From Bombus terrestris (taxonomy: Eukaryota; Arthropoda; Insecta; Hymenoptera; Apidae): a stretch of 64,000 nucleotides of DNA. Where the stretch lies: the NCBI RefSeq assembly GCF_910591885.1, contig NW_025963555.1, positions 1,178,001 through 1,242,000 of the forward strand, given 5' to 3'. Every line of letters starts with the position of its first letter. The first letter of the stretch is position 1. This document shows, piece by piece, positions 38,806 to 52,339 of the stretch. The notes beneath the pieces are model-generated. The model was not told the DNA's origin, ran no database searches, and was given only the letters and a program-made list of their open reading frames with translations. The position numbers and the translations under genes are program-made.

Positions 38806-40506
38806 TATTTATGAGAAACTACTCATAAATTGTTAACATTTGTCAGTAGGCAATAGGATAAAGACTTCCGGCTCCTCGGGCTGGTGGGAATAATTGAATG
38901 TCCCCATGTGCCAAACCGTTGGATTGTGACACATCTCTCCGCGTCCCTCGCTCACCGTGCTCGCTCGAAAGCTATAGCCTAACCTAAAACCAATCCCTCT
39001 TGCGTTGGTCATTCGACATGGAGGCGACTTATTTCAAATTTGGAAACGTGTCGGATCGGATGTGATGTTGGACTAAATTTTTACGAGCGAGCGGAGCGAG
39101 CGAGCTGCGATTACAATTTCCAAGCTATACATATTCCTTATATTCACTTGCATATATTTCGTGTTATTACCTAATTTTGTCAACCATTTGGGACATCACA
39201 TTGCACTGTACTATGAGGAAATAGTACTATTTATGAGAAACTACTCATAAACTGTAAACATTTGTCAGTAGGCAATAGTATAAAGACTTCCGGCTACTCG
39301 GGCTGTTGCCAATATTTCAATGTCCGTATGTGCCAAACCGTTGGTTTGTGACACACCTTTACGCGTCTCTCGCTCGCTGCGCTCGCTCGAAAACTATAGC
39401 CTAACCTAGAACCAATCCATCTTGCATTCATTATTCGACATGGAGGCGACTTATTTCAAATTTGGGAACGTGTCGGATCGGATGTGAGGTTGGACTAAAT
39501 TTTTACGAGCGAGCGGAGCGAGCGAGCCGAGCGAGCGAGCTTCGATTACAATTTCCAAGCTATACATATACCTTATATTCACTTGCATATATTTCGTGTT
39601 ATTACCTAATTTTGTCAGCCATTTGGGACATCACATTGCACTGCACTATGTGGAAATAGTACTATTTATGTGAAACTATTCATAAACTGTGTACATTTGT
39701 CAGTAGGCAATAGGATAAAGACTTCCGGCTCCTCGGGCTGTTGCGAATATTTGAATGTCCCCATGTGCCAAACCGTTGGATGGTGACACACCTCTCCGCG
39801 ACCCTCGCTCGCCGTGCTCGCTCGAAAGCTATAGCCAAACGTAAAACGAATACCTCTTGAGTTTGTCATTCGACATGGAGGCGGCTTATTTTAAATTTGG
39901 GAACGTGTGTGATCGGATGTGATGTTGGGCTAAATTTTTACGAGCGAGCGGAGCGAGCGAGCAACGGTCACAATTTCCAAGCTATACATATACCTTATAT
40001 TGCCTTGCATATATTTCGTGTTATTACCTAATTTTGTCAGCCATTTCGGACATCACATTGCACTGTAGTATGTGGAAATGGTACTATTTATGAGCAACTA
40101 CTCATAAACTATTAACATTTGTCAGTAGGCAATTGGATAAAGACTTCTGGCTCCTCGGGCTGTTGCCAATATTTCAATGCCCGTATGTGCCAAACCGTTG
40201 GTTTGTGACACACCTTTACGCGTCTCTCGCTCGCTGCGCTCGCTCGAAAACTATAGCCTAACCTAGAACCAATCCATCTTGCGTTGGTCATTCGACATGG
40301 AGGCGACTTATTTCAAATTTGGGAACGTGTCGGATCGGATGTGAGGTTGGACTAAATTTTTACGAGCGAGCGGAGCGAGCGAGCAACGATCACAATTTCC
40401 AAGCTATACATATACCTTATATTGCCTTGCATATATTTCGTGTTATTACCTAATTTTGTCAGCCATTTCGGACATCACATTGCACTGTAGTATGTGGAAA
40501 TAGTAC

Positions 40507-41349
40507 AATTTATGACAAAATACTCATAAACTGTTAACATTTGTCAGTAGACAATAGGATAAAGACTTCCGGCTCCTCGGGCTGGTGCGAATATTTCAAT
40601 GTCCGTATGTGCCAAGCCGTTGGTATGTGACACACCTTTACGCGACTGTCGCTCGCCGCGCTCTCTCGAAAACTATAGCCTAACCTAGAACCAATCCATC
40701 TTGCGTTGGTCATTCGACATGGAGGCGACTTATTTCAAATTTGGGAACGTGTCGGATCGGATGTGAGGTTGGACTAAATTTTTACGAGCGAGCGGAGCGA
40801 GCGAGCAACGATCACAATTTCCAAGCTATACATATACCTTATATTGCCTTGCATATATTTCGTGTTATTACCTAATTTTGACAGCCATTTCGGACATCAC
40901 ATTGCACTGTAGTATGTGGAAATAGTACAATTTATGACAAAATACTCATAAACTGTTAACATTTCTCAGTAGACAATAGGATAAAGACTTCCGGCTCCTC
41001 GGGCTGGTGCGAATATTTCAATGTCCGTATGTGCAAGCCGTTGGTATGTGACACACCTTTACGCGACAGTCGCTCGCTGCGCTCTCTCGAAAACTATAGC
41101 CTAACATAGAACCAATCCATCTTGCGTTCATTATTCGATATGGTGGCGACATATTTCAAATTTGCGAACGTGTCGGATCGGTTGTGAGGTTGGACTAGAT
41201 TTTTACGAGCGAGCGGAGCGAGCGAGCAACGATCACAATTTCCAAGCTATACATATACCTTATATTGCCTTGCATATATTTCGTGTTATTACCTAATTTT
41301 GTCAGCCATTTCGGACATCACATTGCACTGTAGTATGTGGAAATAGTAC
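40507..41349. repeat. Two similar D-head monomers, M97-M98
   Basis: Monomer starts: 40507, 40929. Both have the D head and g-type middle of M73-M75. M97 is m-type and M98 v-type with CCTAACATAG. M98 has lost one base (GTATGTGCAAGCC), giving 421 bp. Its tail (41300-41349) is one parent of the HOR-II duplication junction. Confidence 0.78.
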
Positions 41350-44300
41350 AATTTATGACAAAATACTCATAAACTGTTAACATTAGTCAGTAGATAATAG
41401 GATAAAGACTTCCGGCTCCTCGGGCTGGTGCGAATATTTCAATGTCCGTATGTGCCAAGCCGTTGGTATGTGACACACCTTTACGCGTCTCTCGCTCGCT
41501 GCGCTCGATCGAAAACTATATCCTAACCAAGAACCAATCCTTCTTGAGTTCATTATTCGACATGGAGGCGACTTATTTCAAATTTGGCAACGTGTCGGAT
41601 CGGATGTGAGGTTGGACTAAATTTTTACGAGCGAGCGGAGCGAGCGAGCTTCGATTACAATTTCCAAGCTATACATATACCTTATATTCACTGGCATATA
41701 TTTCTTGTTATTAACTAATTTTGTCAGCCATTTCGGACATCACATTGCACTGCACTATGTGGAAATAGTACTATTTATGTGAAACTATTCATAAACTGTG
41801 TACATTTGTCAGTAGACAATAGGATAAAGACTTCCGGCTCCTCGGGCTGGTGGGAATAATTGAATGTCCCCATGTGCCAAACAGTTGGATTGTGACACAT
41901 CTCTCCGCGTCCCTCGCTCGCCGTGCTCGCACGAAAGCTATAGCCTAACCTAAAACCAATCCCTCTTGCGTTTGTCATTCGACATGGAGGCGACTTATTT
42001 CAAATTTGGGAACGTGTCGGATCGGATGTGAGGTTGGACTAAATTTTTACGAGCGAGCGGAGCGAGCGAGCTTCGATTACAATTTCCAAGCTATACATAT
42101 ACCTTATATTCACTTGCATATATTTCGTGTTATTCCCTAATTTTGTCAGCCATTTGGGACGTCACATTGCACTGTACTATGAGGAAATAGTACTATTTAT
42201 GAGAAACTACTCATAAACAGTTAACATTTGTCAGTAGACAATAGGATAAAGACTTCCGGCTCCTCGGGCTGGTGCGAATATTTCAATGTCCGTATGTGCC
42301 AAGCCGTTGGTATGTGACACACCTTTACGCGACTGTCGCTCGCTGCGCTCTCTCGAAAACTATAGCCTAACCTAGAACCAATCCACCTTGCGTTGGTCAT
42401 TCGACACGGAGGCGACTTATTTCAAATTTGGGAACGTGTCGGATCGGATGTGAGGTTGGACTAAATTTTTACGAGCGAGCGGAGCGAGCGAGCTTCGATT
42501 ACAATTTCCAAGCTATACATATACCTTATATTCACTTGCATATATTTCGTGTTATTACCTAATTTTGTCAGCCATTTGGGACATCACATTGCACTGTAGT
42601 ATGTGGAAATAGTACTATTTATGAGAAACTACTCATAAATTGTTAACATTTGTCAGTAGGCAATAGGATAAGGACTTCCGGCTCCTCTGGCTGGTGGGAA
42701 TAATTGAATGTCCCCATGTGCCAAACCGTTGGATTGTGACACATCTCTCCGCGTCCGTCGCTCGCCGCTCTCGCTCGAAAGCTATAGCCTAACCTAAAAC
42801 CAATCCCTCTTGCGTTGGTCATTCGACATGGAGGCGACTTATTTCAAATTTGGGAACGTGTCGGATCGGATGTGAGGTTAGACTAAATTTTTACGAGCGA
42901 GCGGAGCGAGCGAGCTTCGATTACAATTTCCAAGCTATACATATACCTTATATTCACTTGCATATATTTCGTGTTACTACCTAATTTTGTCAGCCATTTC
43001 GGACATCACATTGCACTGAAATATGAGGAAATAGTACTATTTACGTGAAACTATTGGCAAACTGTAAACATTTGTCAGTAGGCAATAGGATAAAGATTTC
43101 CGGCTCCTCAGGCAGTAGCCAATATTTCAATGTCCGTATGTGCCAAACCGTTGGTTTGTGACACACCTTTACGCGTCTCTCGCTCGCTGCGCTCGCTCGA
43201 AAACTATAGCCTAACCTAAAACCAATCCATCTTGCGTTCATTGTTCGATATGGTGGCGACATATTTCGAATTTCGGAACGTGTCGGATCGGATGTGAGGT
43301 TGGACAGGATTTTTACGAGCGAGCGGAGCGAGCGAGCAACGATCACAATTTCCAAGCTATACATATACCTTATATTGCCTTGCATATATTTCGTGTTATT
43401 ACCTAATTTTGTCAGCCATTTCGGACATCACATTGCACTGTAGTATGTGGAAATAGTACTATTTATGCGAAACTACTAATAAACTGTTAACATTTGTCAG
43501 TAGGCAATAGGATAAAGACTTCCGGCTCCTCGGGCTGTTGCCAATATTTCAATGTCCGTATGTGCCAAACCGTTGGATTGTGACACACCTTTACGCGTCT
43601 CTCGCTCGCAGCGCTCGCTCGAAAACTATAGCCTAACCAAGAACCAATCCTTCTTGAGTTCATTATTCGACATGGAGGCGACTTATTTCAAATTTGGCAA
43701 CGTGTCGGATCGGATGTGAGGTTGGACTAAATTTTTACGGGCGAGCGGAGCGAGCGAGCTTCGATTACAATTTCCAAGCAATACATATACCTTATATTCA
43801 CTTGCATATATTTCTTGTTATTACCTAATTTTGTCAGCCATTTCGGACATCACATTGCACTGCACTATGTGGAAATAGTACTATTTATGTGAAACTATTC
43901 ATAAACTGTGTACATTTGTCAGTAGACAATAGGATAAAGACTTCCGGCTCCTCGGGCTGGTGGGAATAATTGAATGTCCCCATGTGCCAAACAGTTGGAT
44001 TGTGACACATCTCTCCGCGTCCCTCGCTCGCCGTGCTCGCACGAAAGCTATAGCCTAACCTAAAACCAATCCCTCTTGCGTTTGTCATTCGACATGGAGG
44101 CGACTTATTTCAAATTTGGGAACGTGTCGGATCGGATGTGAGGTTGGACTAAATTTTTACGAGCGAGCGGAGCGAGCGAGCTTCGATTACAATTTCCAAG
44201 CTATACATATACCTTATATTCACTTGCATATATTTCGTGTTATTACCTAATTTTGTCAGCCATTTGGGACGTCACATTGCACTGTACTATGAGGAAATAG

Positions 44301-45568
44301 TACTATTTATGAGAAACTACTCATAAACAGTTAACATTTGTCAGTAGACAATAGGATAAAGACTTCCGGCTCCTCGGGCTGGTGCGAATATTTCAATGTC
44401 CGTATGTGCCAAGCCGTTGGTATGTGACACACCTTTACGCGACTGTCGCTCGCTGCGCTCTCTCGAAAACTATAGCCTAACCTAGAACCAATCCACCTTG
44501 CGTTGGTCATTCGACACGGAGGCGACTTATTTCAAATTTGGGAACGTGTCGGATCGGATGTGAGGTTGGACTAAATTTTTACGAGCGAGCGGAGCGAGCG
44601 AGCAACGATCACAATTCCAAGCTATACATATACCTTATATTCACTTGCATATATTTCGTGTTACTACCTAATTTTGTCAGCCATTTCGGACATCACATTG
44701 CACTGAAATATGAGGAAATAGTACTATTTACGTGAAACTATTGGTAAACTGTAAACATTTGTCAGTAGGCAATAGGATAAAGATTTCCGGCTCCTCTGGC
44801 TGGTGGGAATAATTGAATGTCCCCATGTGCCAAACCGTTGTATTGTGACACATCTCTCCGCGTCCGTCGCTCGCCGCTCTCGCTCGAAAGCTATAGCCTA
44901 ACATAAAACCAATCCCTCTTGCGTTGGTCATTCGACATGGAGGCGACTTATTTCAAATTTGGGAACGTGTCGGATCGGATGTGAGGTTGGACTAAATTTT
45001 TACGGGCGAGCGGAGCGAGCGAGCTTCGATTACAATTTCCAAGCAATACATATACCTTATATTCACTTGCATATATTTCGTGTTATTACCTAATTTTGTC
45101 AGCCATTTGGGACATCACATTGCACTGTAGTATGTGGAAATAGTACTATTTATGAGAAACTACTCATAAATTGTTAACATTTGTCAGTAGGCAATAGGAT
45201 AAGGACTTCCGGCTCCTCTGGCTGGTGGGAATAATTGAATGTCCCCATGTGCCAAACCGTTGTATTGTGACACATCTCTCCGCGTCCGTCGCTCGCCGCT
45301 CTCGCTCGAAAGCTATAGCCTAACATAAAACCAATCCCTCTTGCGTTGGTCATTCGACATGGAGGCGACTTATTTCAAATTTGGGAACGTGTCGGATCGG
45401 ATGTGAGGTTAGACTAAATTTTTACGAGCGAGCGGAGCGAGCGAGCTTCGATTACAATTTCCAAGCTATACATATACCTTATATTCACTTGCATATATTT
45501 CGTGTTACTACCTAATTTTGTCAGCCATTTCGGACATCACATTGCACTGTAGTATGTGGAAATAGTAC
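41350..45568. repeat. HOR-II copy a (10 monomers, 4219 bp, M99-M108)
   Basis: Monomer starts: 41350, 41772, 42194, 42616, 43038, 43460, 43882, 44304, 44725, 45147. Diagnostic features are CATTAGTCAGTAGATAATAGG and CTATATCC in the first monomer, C-head monomers at positions 2 and 7 (41772, 43882; a 5-monomer sub-period), GGCAGTAGCC in M103, GACACGGAGG in M101 and M106, and ACGGGCGAGCGG boxes in M104 and M107. M106 has the 1-bp deletion giving CACAATTCC. The last monomer, M108, is a hybrid: its body matches M118, its last roughly 20 bases match the end of M98. Confidence 0.9.
45509..45549. other. HOR-II duplication junction (crossover tract)
   Basis: At 45508 M108 has C (GTTACTACC), as M118 does; at 45550 it has T (CTGTAGTATG), as the end of M98 does. 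The bases between are identical in both parents, about 41 bp. M108 is thus M118-like up to this tract and M98-like after it, which is the expected product of unequal exchange between tails ten monomers apart. Confidence 0.8.
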
Positions 45569-48500
45569 AATTTATGACAAAATACTCATAAACTGTTAAC
45601 ATTAGTCAGTAGATAATAGGATAAAGACTTCCGGCTCCTCGGGCTGGTGCGAATATTTCAATGTCCGTATGTGCCAAGCCGTTGGTATGTGACACACCTT
45701 TACGCGTCTCTCGCTCGCTGCGCTCGATCGAAAACTATATCCTAACCAAGAACCAATCCTTCTTGAGTTCATTATTCGACATGGAGGCGACTTATTTCAA
45801 ATTTGGCAACGTGTCGGATCGGATGTGAGGTTGGACTAAATTTTTACGAGCGAGCGGAGCGAGCGAGCTTCGATTACAATTTCCAAGCTATACATATACC
45901 TTATATTCACTGGCATATATTTCTTGTTATTAACTAATTTTGTCAGCCATTTCGGACATCACATTGCACTGCACTATGTGGAAATAGTACTATTTATGTG
46001 AAACTATTCATAAACTGTGTACATTTGTCAGTAGACAATAGGATAAAGACTTCCGGCTCCTCGGGCTGGTGGGAATAATTGAATGTCCCCATGTGCCAAA
46101 CAGTTGGATTGTGACACATCTCTCCGCGTCCCTCGCTCGCCGTGCTCGCACGAAAGCTATAGCCTAACCTAAAACCAATCCCTCTTGCGTTTGTCATTCG
46201 ACATGGAGGCGACTTATTTCAAATTTGGGAACGTGTCGGATCGGATGTGAGGTTGGACTAAATTTTTACGAGCGAGCGGAGCGAGCGAGCTTCGATTACA
46301 ATTTCCAAGCTATACATATACCTTATATTCACTTGCATATATTTCGTGTTATTACCTAATTTTGTCAGCCATTTGGGACGTCACATTGCACTGTACTATG
46401 AGGAAATAGTACTATTTATGAGAAACTACTCATAAACAGTTAACATTTGTCAGTAGACAATAGGATAAAGACTTCCGGCTCCTCGGGCTGGTGCGAATAT
46501 TTCAATGTCCGTATGTGCCAAGCCGTTGGTATGTGACACACCTTTACGCGACTGTCGCTCGCTGCGCTCTCTCGAAAACTATAGCCTAACCTAGAACCAA
46601 TCCACCTTGCGTTGGTCATTCGACACGGAGGCGACTTATTTCAAATTTGGGAACGTGTCGGATCGGATGTGAGGTTGGACTAAATTTTTACGAGCGAGCG
46701 GAGCGAGCGAGCTTCGATTACAATTTCCAAGCTATACATATACCTTATATTCACTTGCATATATTTCGTGTTATTACCTAATTTTGTCAGCCATTTGGGA
46801 CATCACATTGCACTGTAGTATGTGGAAATAGTACTATTTATGAGAAACTACTCATAAATTGTTAACATTTGTCAGTAGGCAATAGGATAAGGACTTCCGG
46901 CTCCTCTGGCTGGTGGGAATAATTGAATGTCCCCATGTGCCAAACCGTTGGATTGTGACACATCTCTCCGCGTCCGTCGCTCGCCGCTCTCGCTCGAAAG
47001 CTATAGCCTAACCTAAAACCAATCCCTCTTGCGTTGGTCATTCGACATGGAGGCGACTTATTTCAAATTTGGGAACGTGTCGGATCGGATGTGAGGTTAG
47101 ACTAAATTTTTACGAGCGAGCGGAGCGAGCGAGCTTCGATTACAATTTCCAAGCTATACATATACCTTATATTCACTTGCATATATTTCGTGTTACTACC
47201 TAATTTTGTCAGCCATTTCGGACATCACATTGCACTGAAATATGAGGAAATAGTACTATTTACGTGAAACTATTGGCAAACTGTAAACATTTGTCAGTAG
47301 GCAATAGGATAAAGATTTCCGGCTCCTCAGGCAGTAGCCAATATTTCAATGTCCGTATGTGCCAAACCGTTGGTTTGTGACACACCTTTACGCGTCTCTC
47401 GCTCGCTGCGCTCGCTCGAAAACTATAGCCTAACCTAAAACCAATCCATCTTGCGTTCATTGTTCGATATGGTGGCGACATATTTCGAATTTCGGAACGT
47501 GTCGGATCGGATGTGAGGTTGGACAGGATTTTTACGAGCGAGCGGAGCGAGCGAGCAACGATCACAATTTCCAAGCTATACATATACCTTATATTGCCTT
47601 GCATATATTTCGTGTTATTACCTAATTTTGTCAGCCATTTCGGACATCACATTGCACTGTAGTATGTGGAAATAGTACTATTTATGCGAAACTACTAATA
47701 AACTGTTAACATTTGTCAGTAGGCAATAGGATAAAGACTTCCGGCTCCTCGGGCTGTTGCCAATATTTCAATGTCCGTATGTGCCAAACCGTTGGATTGT
47801 GACACACCTTTACGCGTCTCTCGCTCGCAGCGCTCGCTCGAAAACTATAGCCTAACCAAGAACCAATCCTTCTTGAGTTCATTATTCGACATGGAGGCGA
47901 CTTATTTCAAATTTGGCAACGTGTCGGATCGGATGTGAGGTTGGACTAAATTTTTACGGGCGAGCGGAGCGAGCGAGCTTCGATTACAATTTCCAAGCAA
48001 TACATATACCTTATATTCACTTGCATATATTTCTTGTTATTACCTAATTTTGTCAGCCATTTCGGACATCACATTGCACTGCACTATGTGGAAATAGTAC
48101 TATTTATGTGAAACTATTCATAAACTGTGTACATTTGTCAGTAGACAATAGGATAAAGACTTCCGGCTCCTCGGGCTGGTGGGAATAATTGAATGTCCCC
48201 ATGTGCCAAACAGTTGGATTGTGACACATCTCTCCGCGTCCCTCGCTCGCCGTGCTCGCACGAAAGCTATAGCCTAACCTAAAACCAATCCCTCTTGCGT
48301 TTGTCATTCGACATGGAGGCGACTTATTTCAAATTTGGGAACGTGTCGGATCGGATGTGAGGTTGGACTAAATTTTTACGAGCGAGCGGAGCGAGCGAGC
48401 TTCGATTACAATTTCCAAGCTATACATATACCTTATATTCACTTGCATATATTTCGTGTTATTACCTAATTTTGTCAGCCATTTGGGACGTCACATTGCA

Positions 48501-49787
48501 CTGTACTATGAGGAAATAGTACTATTTATGAGAAACTACTCATAAACAGTTAACATTTGTCAGTAGACAATAGGATAAAGACTTCCGGCTCCTCGGGCTG
48601 GTGCGAATATTTCAATGTCCGTATGTGCCAAGCCGTTGGTATGTGACACACCTTTACGCGACTGTCGCTCGCTGCGCTCTCTCGAAAACTATAGCCTAAC
48701 CTAGAACCAATCCACCTTGCGTTGGTCATTCGACACGGAGGCGACTTATTTCAAATTTGGGAACGTGTCGGATCGGATGTGAGGTTGGACTAAATTTTTA
48801 CGAGCGAGCGGAGCGAGCGAGCAACGATCACAATTCCAAGCTATACATATACCTTATATTCACTTGCATATATTTCGTGTTACTACCTAATTTTGTCAGC
48901 CATTTCGGACATCACATTGCACTGAAATATGAGGAAATAGTACTATTTACGTGAAACTATTGGTAAACTGTAAACATTTGTCAGTAGGCAATAGGATAAA
49001 GATTTCCGGCTCCTCTGGCTGGTGGGAATAATTGAATGTCCCCATGTGCCAAACCGTTGTATTGTGACACATCTCTCCGCGTCCGTCGCTCGCCGCTCTC
49101 GCTCGAAAGCTATAGCCTAACATAAAACCAATCCCTCTTGCGTTGGTCATTCGACATGGAGGCGACTTATTTCAAATTTGGGAACGTGTCGGATCGGATG
49201 TGAGGTTGGACTAAATTTTTACGGGCGAGCGGAGCGAGCGAGCTTCGATTACAATTTCCAAGCAATACATATACCTTATATTCACTTGCATATATTTCGT
49301 GTTATTACCTAATTTTGTCAGCCATTTGGGACATCACATTGCACTGTAGTATGTGGAAATAGTACTATTTATGAGAAACTACTCATAAATTGTTAACATT
49401 TGTCAGTAGGCAATAGGATAAGGACTTCCGGCTCCTCTGGCTGGTGGGAATAATTGAATGTCCCCATGTGCCAAACCGTTGTATTGTGACACATCTCTCC
49501 GCGTCCGTCGCTCGCCGCTCTCGCTCGAAAGCTATAGCCTAACATAAAACCAATCCCTCTTGCGTTGGTCATTCGACATGGAGGCGACTTATTTCAAATT
49601 TGGGAACGTGTCGGATCGGATGTGAGGTTAGACTAAATTTTTACGAGCGAGCGGAGCGAGCGAGCTTCGATTACAATTTCCAAGCTATACATATACCTTA
49701 TATTCACTTGCATATATTTCGTGTTACTACCTAATTTTGTCAGCCATTTCGGACATCACATTGCACTGAAATATGAGGAAATAGTAC
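45569..49787. repeat. HOR-II copy b (10 monomers, 4219 bp, M109-M118)
   Basis: Monomer starts: 45569, 45991, 46413, 46835, 47257, 47679, 48101, 48523, 48944, 49366. It repeats copy a monomer for monomer at a constant offset of 4219 bp, including both C-head monomers and the 1-bp deletion. While reading I found one difference inside the unit (C at 42135, A at 46354); I did not compare every base. The copies diverge at the right end, where M118 ends in CTGAAATATGAGG and leads to M119, while M108 ends in CTGTAGTATGTGG and leads to M109. Confidence 0.9.
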
Positions 49788-52339
49788 TATTTACGTGAAA
49801 CTATTGGTAAACTGTAAACATTTGTCAGTAGGCAATAGGATAAAGATTTCCGGCTCCTCAGGCAGTAGCCAATATTTCAATGTCCGTATGTGCCAAACCG
49901 TTGGTTTGTGACACACCTTTACGCGTCTCTCGCTCGCTGCGCTCGCTCGAAAACTATAGCCTAACCTAAAACCAATCCATCTTGCGTTCATTGTTCGATA
50001 TGGTGGCGACATATTTCGAATTTCGGAACGTGTCGGATCGGATGTGAGGTTGGACAGGATTTTTACGAGCGAGCGGAGCGAGCGAGCAACGATCACAATT
50101 TCCAAGCTATACATATACCTTATATTGCCTTGCATATATTTCGTGTTATTACCTAATTTTGTCAGCCATTTCGGACATCACATTGCACTGTAGTATGTGG
50201 AAATAGTACTATTTATGCGAAACTACTAATAAACTGTTAACATTTGTCAGTAGGCAATAGGATAAAGACTTCCGGCTCCTCGGGCTGTTGCCAATATTTC
50301 AATGTCCGTATGTGCCAAACCGTTGGATTGTGACACACCTTTACGCGTCTCTCGCTCGCTGCGCTCGCTCGAAAACTATAGCCTAACCAAGAACCAATCC
50401 TTCTTGAGTTCATTATTCGACATGGAGGCGACTTATTTCAAATTTGGCAACGTGTCGGATCGGATGTGAGGTTGGACTAAATTTTTACGGGCGAGCGGAG
50501 CGAGCGAGCTTCGATTACAATTTCCAAGCAATACATATACCTTATATTCACTTGCATATATTTCTTGTTATTACCTAATTTTGTCAGCCATTTCGGACAT
50601 CACATTGCACTGCACTATGTGGAAATAGTACTATTTATGTGAAACTATTCATAAACTGTGTACATTTGTCAGTAGACAATAGGATAAAGACTTCCGGCTC
50701 CTCGGGCTGGTGGGAATAATTGAATGTCCCCACGTGCCAAACAGTTGGATTGTGACACATCTCTCCGCGTCCCTCGCTCGCCGTGCTCGCTCGAAAGCTA
50801 TAGCCTAACCTAAAACCAATCCCTCTTGCGTTTGTCATTCGACATGGAGGCGACTTATTTCAAATTTGGGAACGTGTCGGATCGGATGTGAGGTTGGACT
50901 AAATTTTTACGAGCGAGCGGAGCGAGCGAGCCGCGATTACAATTTCCAAGCTATACATATACCTTATATTCACTTGCATATATTTCGTGTTATTACCTAA
51001 TTTTGTCAGCCATTTGGGACGTCACATTGCACTGTACTATGAGGAAATAGTTCTATTTATGAGAAACTACTCATAAACAGTTAACATTTGTCAGTAGACA
51101 ATAGGATAAAGACTTCCGGCTCCTCGGGCTGGTGCGAATATTTCAATGTCCGTATGTGCCAAGCCGTTGGTATTTGACACACCTTTACGCGACTGTCGCT
51201 CGCTGCGCTCTCTCGAAAACTATAGAAAACTACTACTACTCGAAAACTAACCTAGAACCAATACATCTTGCGTTGGTCATTCGACATGGAGGCGACTTAT
51301 TTCAAATTTGGGAACGTGTCGGATCGGATGTGAGGTTGGACTAAATTTTTACGAGCGAGCGGAGCGAGCGAGCTTCGATTACAATTTCCAAGCTATACAT
51401 ATACCTTATATTCACTTGCATATATTTCGTGTTATTACCTAATTTTGTCAGCCATTTCGGACATCACATTGCACTGTACTATGAGGAAATAGTACTATTT
51501 ACGTGAAACTATTGGTAAACTGTAAACATTTGTCAGTAGACAATAGGATAAAGACTTCCGGCTCCACGGGCTGGTGCGAATATTTCAATGTCCGTATGTG
51601 CCAAGCCGTTGGTATGTGACACACCTTTACGCGACTGTCGCTCGCTGCGCTCTCTCGAAAACTATAGCCTAACCTAGAACCAATCCACCTTGCGTTGGTC
51701 ATTCGACACGGAGGCGACTTATTTCAAATTTGGGAACGTGTCGGATCGGATGTGAGGTTGGACTAAATTTTTACGAGCGAGCGGAGCGAGCGAGCTTCGA
51801 TTACAATTTCCAAGCTATACATATACCTTATATTCACTTGCATATATTTCGTGTTATTACCTAATTTTGTCAGCCATTTGGGACATCACATTGCACTGTA
51901 GTATGTGGAAATAGTACTATTTATGAGAAACTACTCATAAATTGTTAACATTTGTCAGTAGGCAATAGGATAAGGACTTCCGGCTCCTCTGGCTGGTGGG
52001 AATAATTGAATGTCCCCATGTGCCAAACCGTTGGATTGTGACACATCTCTCCGCGTCCGTCGCTCGCCGCTCTCGCTCGAAAGCTATAGCCTAACCTAAA
52101 ACCAATCCCTCTTGCGTTGGTCATTCGACATGGAGGCGACTTATTTCAAATTTGGGAACGTGTCGGATCGGATGTGAGGTTAGACTAAATTTTTACGAGC
52201 GAGCGGAGCGAGCGAGCTTCGATTACAATTTCCAAGCTATACATATACCTTATATTCACTTGCATATATTTCGTGTTACTACCTAATTTTGTCAGCCATT
52301 TCGGACATCACATTGCACTGAAATATGAGGAAATAGTAC
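49788..52339. repeat. HOR-III unit 1 (6 monomers, 2552 bp, M119-M124)
   Basis: Monomer starts: 49788, 50210, 50632, 51054, 51496, 51918. The order is: t-type with GGCAGTAGCC; E head with ACTAATAAAC and CCTTCTTGAG; C head with CACGTG; a monomer with the 20-bp insertion; B head with GACACGGAGG; AAATTGTTAAC with GATAAGGAC. M119-M121 are close to M103-M105 and M113-M115 of HOR-II, so HOR-III appears to have grown from a HOR-II segment plus new monomers. A private change in M123 is GCTCCACGGG. Confidence 0.87.
51226..51248. other. 20-bp net insertion with CTA repeats (M122)
   Basis: Between CTATAG and AACCTAG the usual three bases CCT are replaced by 23 bases: AAAACTACTACTACT followed by CGAAAACT. 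The segment holds a short CTA run and a second copy of the neighbouring CGAAAACT. Copies at 53778-53800 (M128), 56330-56352 (M134) and 57194-57216 (M136) appear the same. It marks the fourth monomer of HOR-III units 1-3 and is absent from M142 in unit 4. Confidence 0.87.

Larger units (their letters stand above)
37949..40506. repeat. Block with 13-bp box expansion, M91-M96
   Basis: Monomer starts: 37949, 38384, 38806, 39228, 39663, 40085. M91 and M94 are 435 bp long: the GC-rich box carries 13 extra bases of the same GAGC pattern (about 38249-38261 and 39528-39540). Each is followed by a divergent C-head monomer (M92, M95). Offset between the copies is 1279 bp. The duplicated part runs from the middle of M91 to the end of M92 and start of M93. 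The left halves of M91 and M94 differ in type (g against t), so a breakpoint lies within them. Confidence 0.83.
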
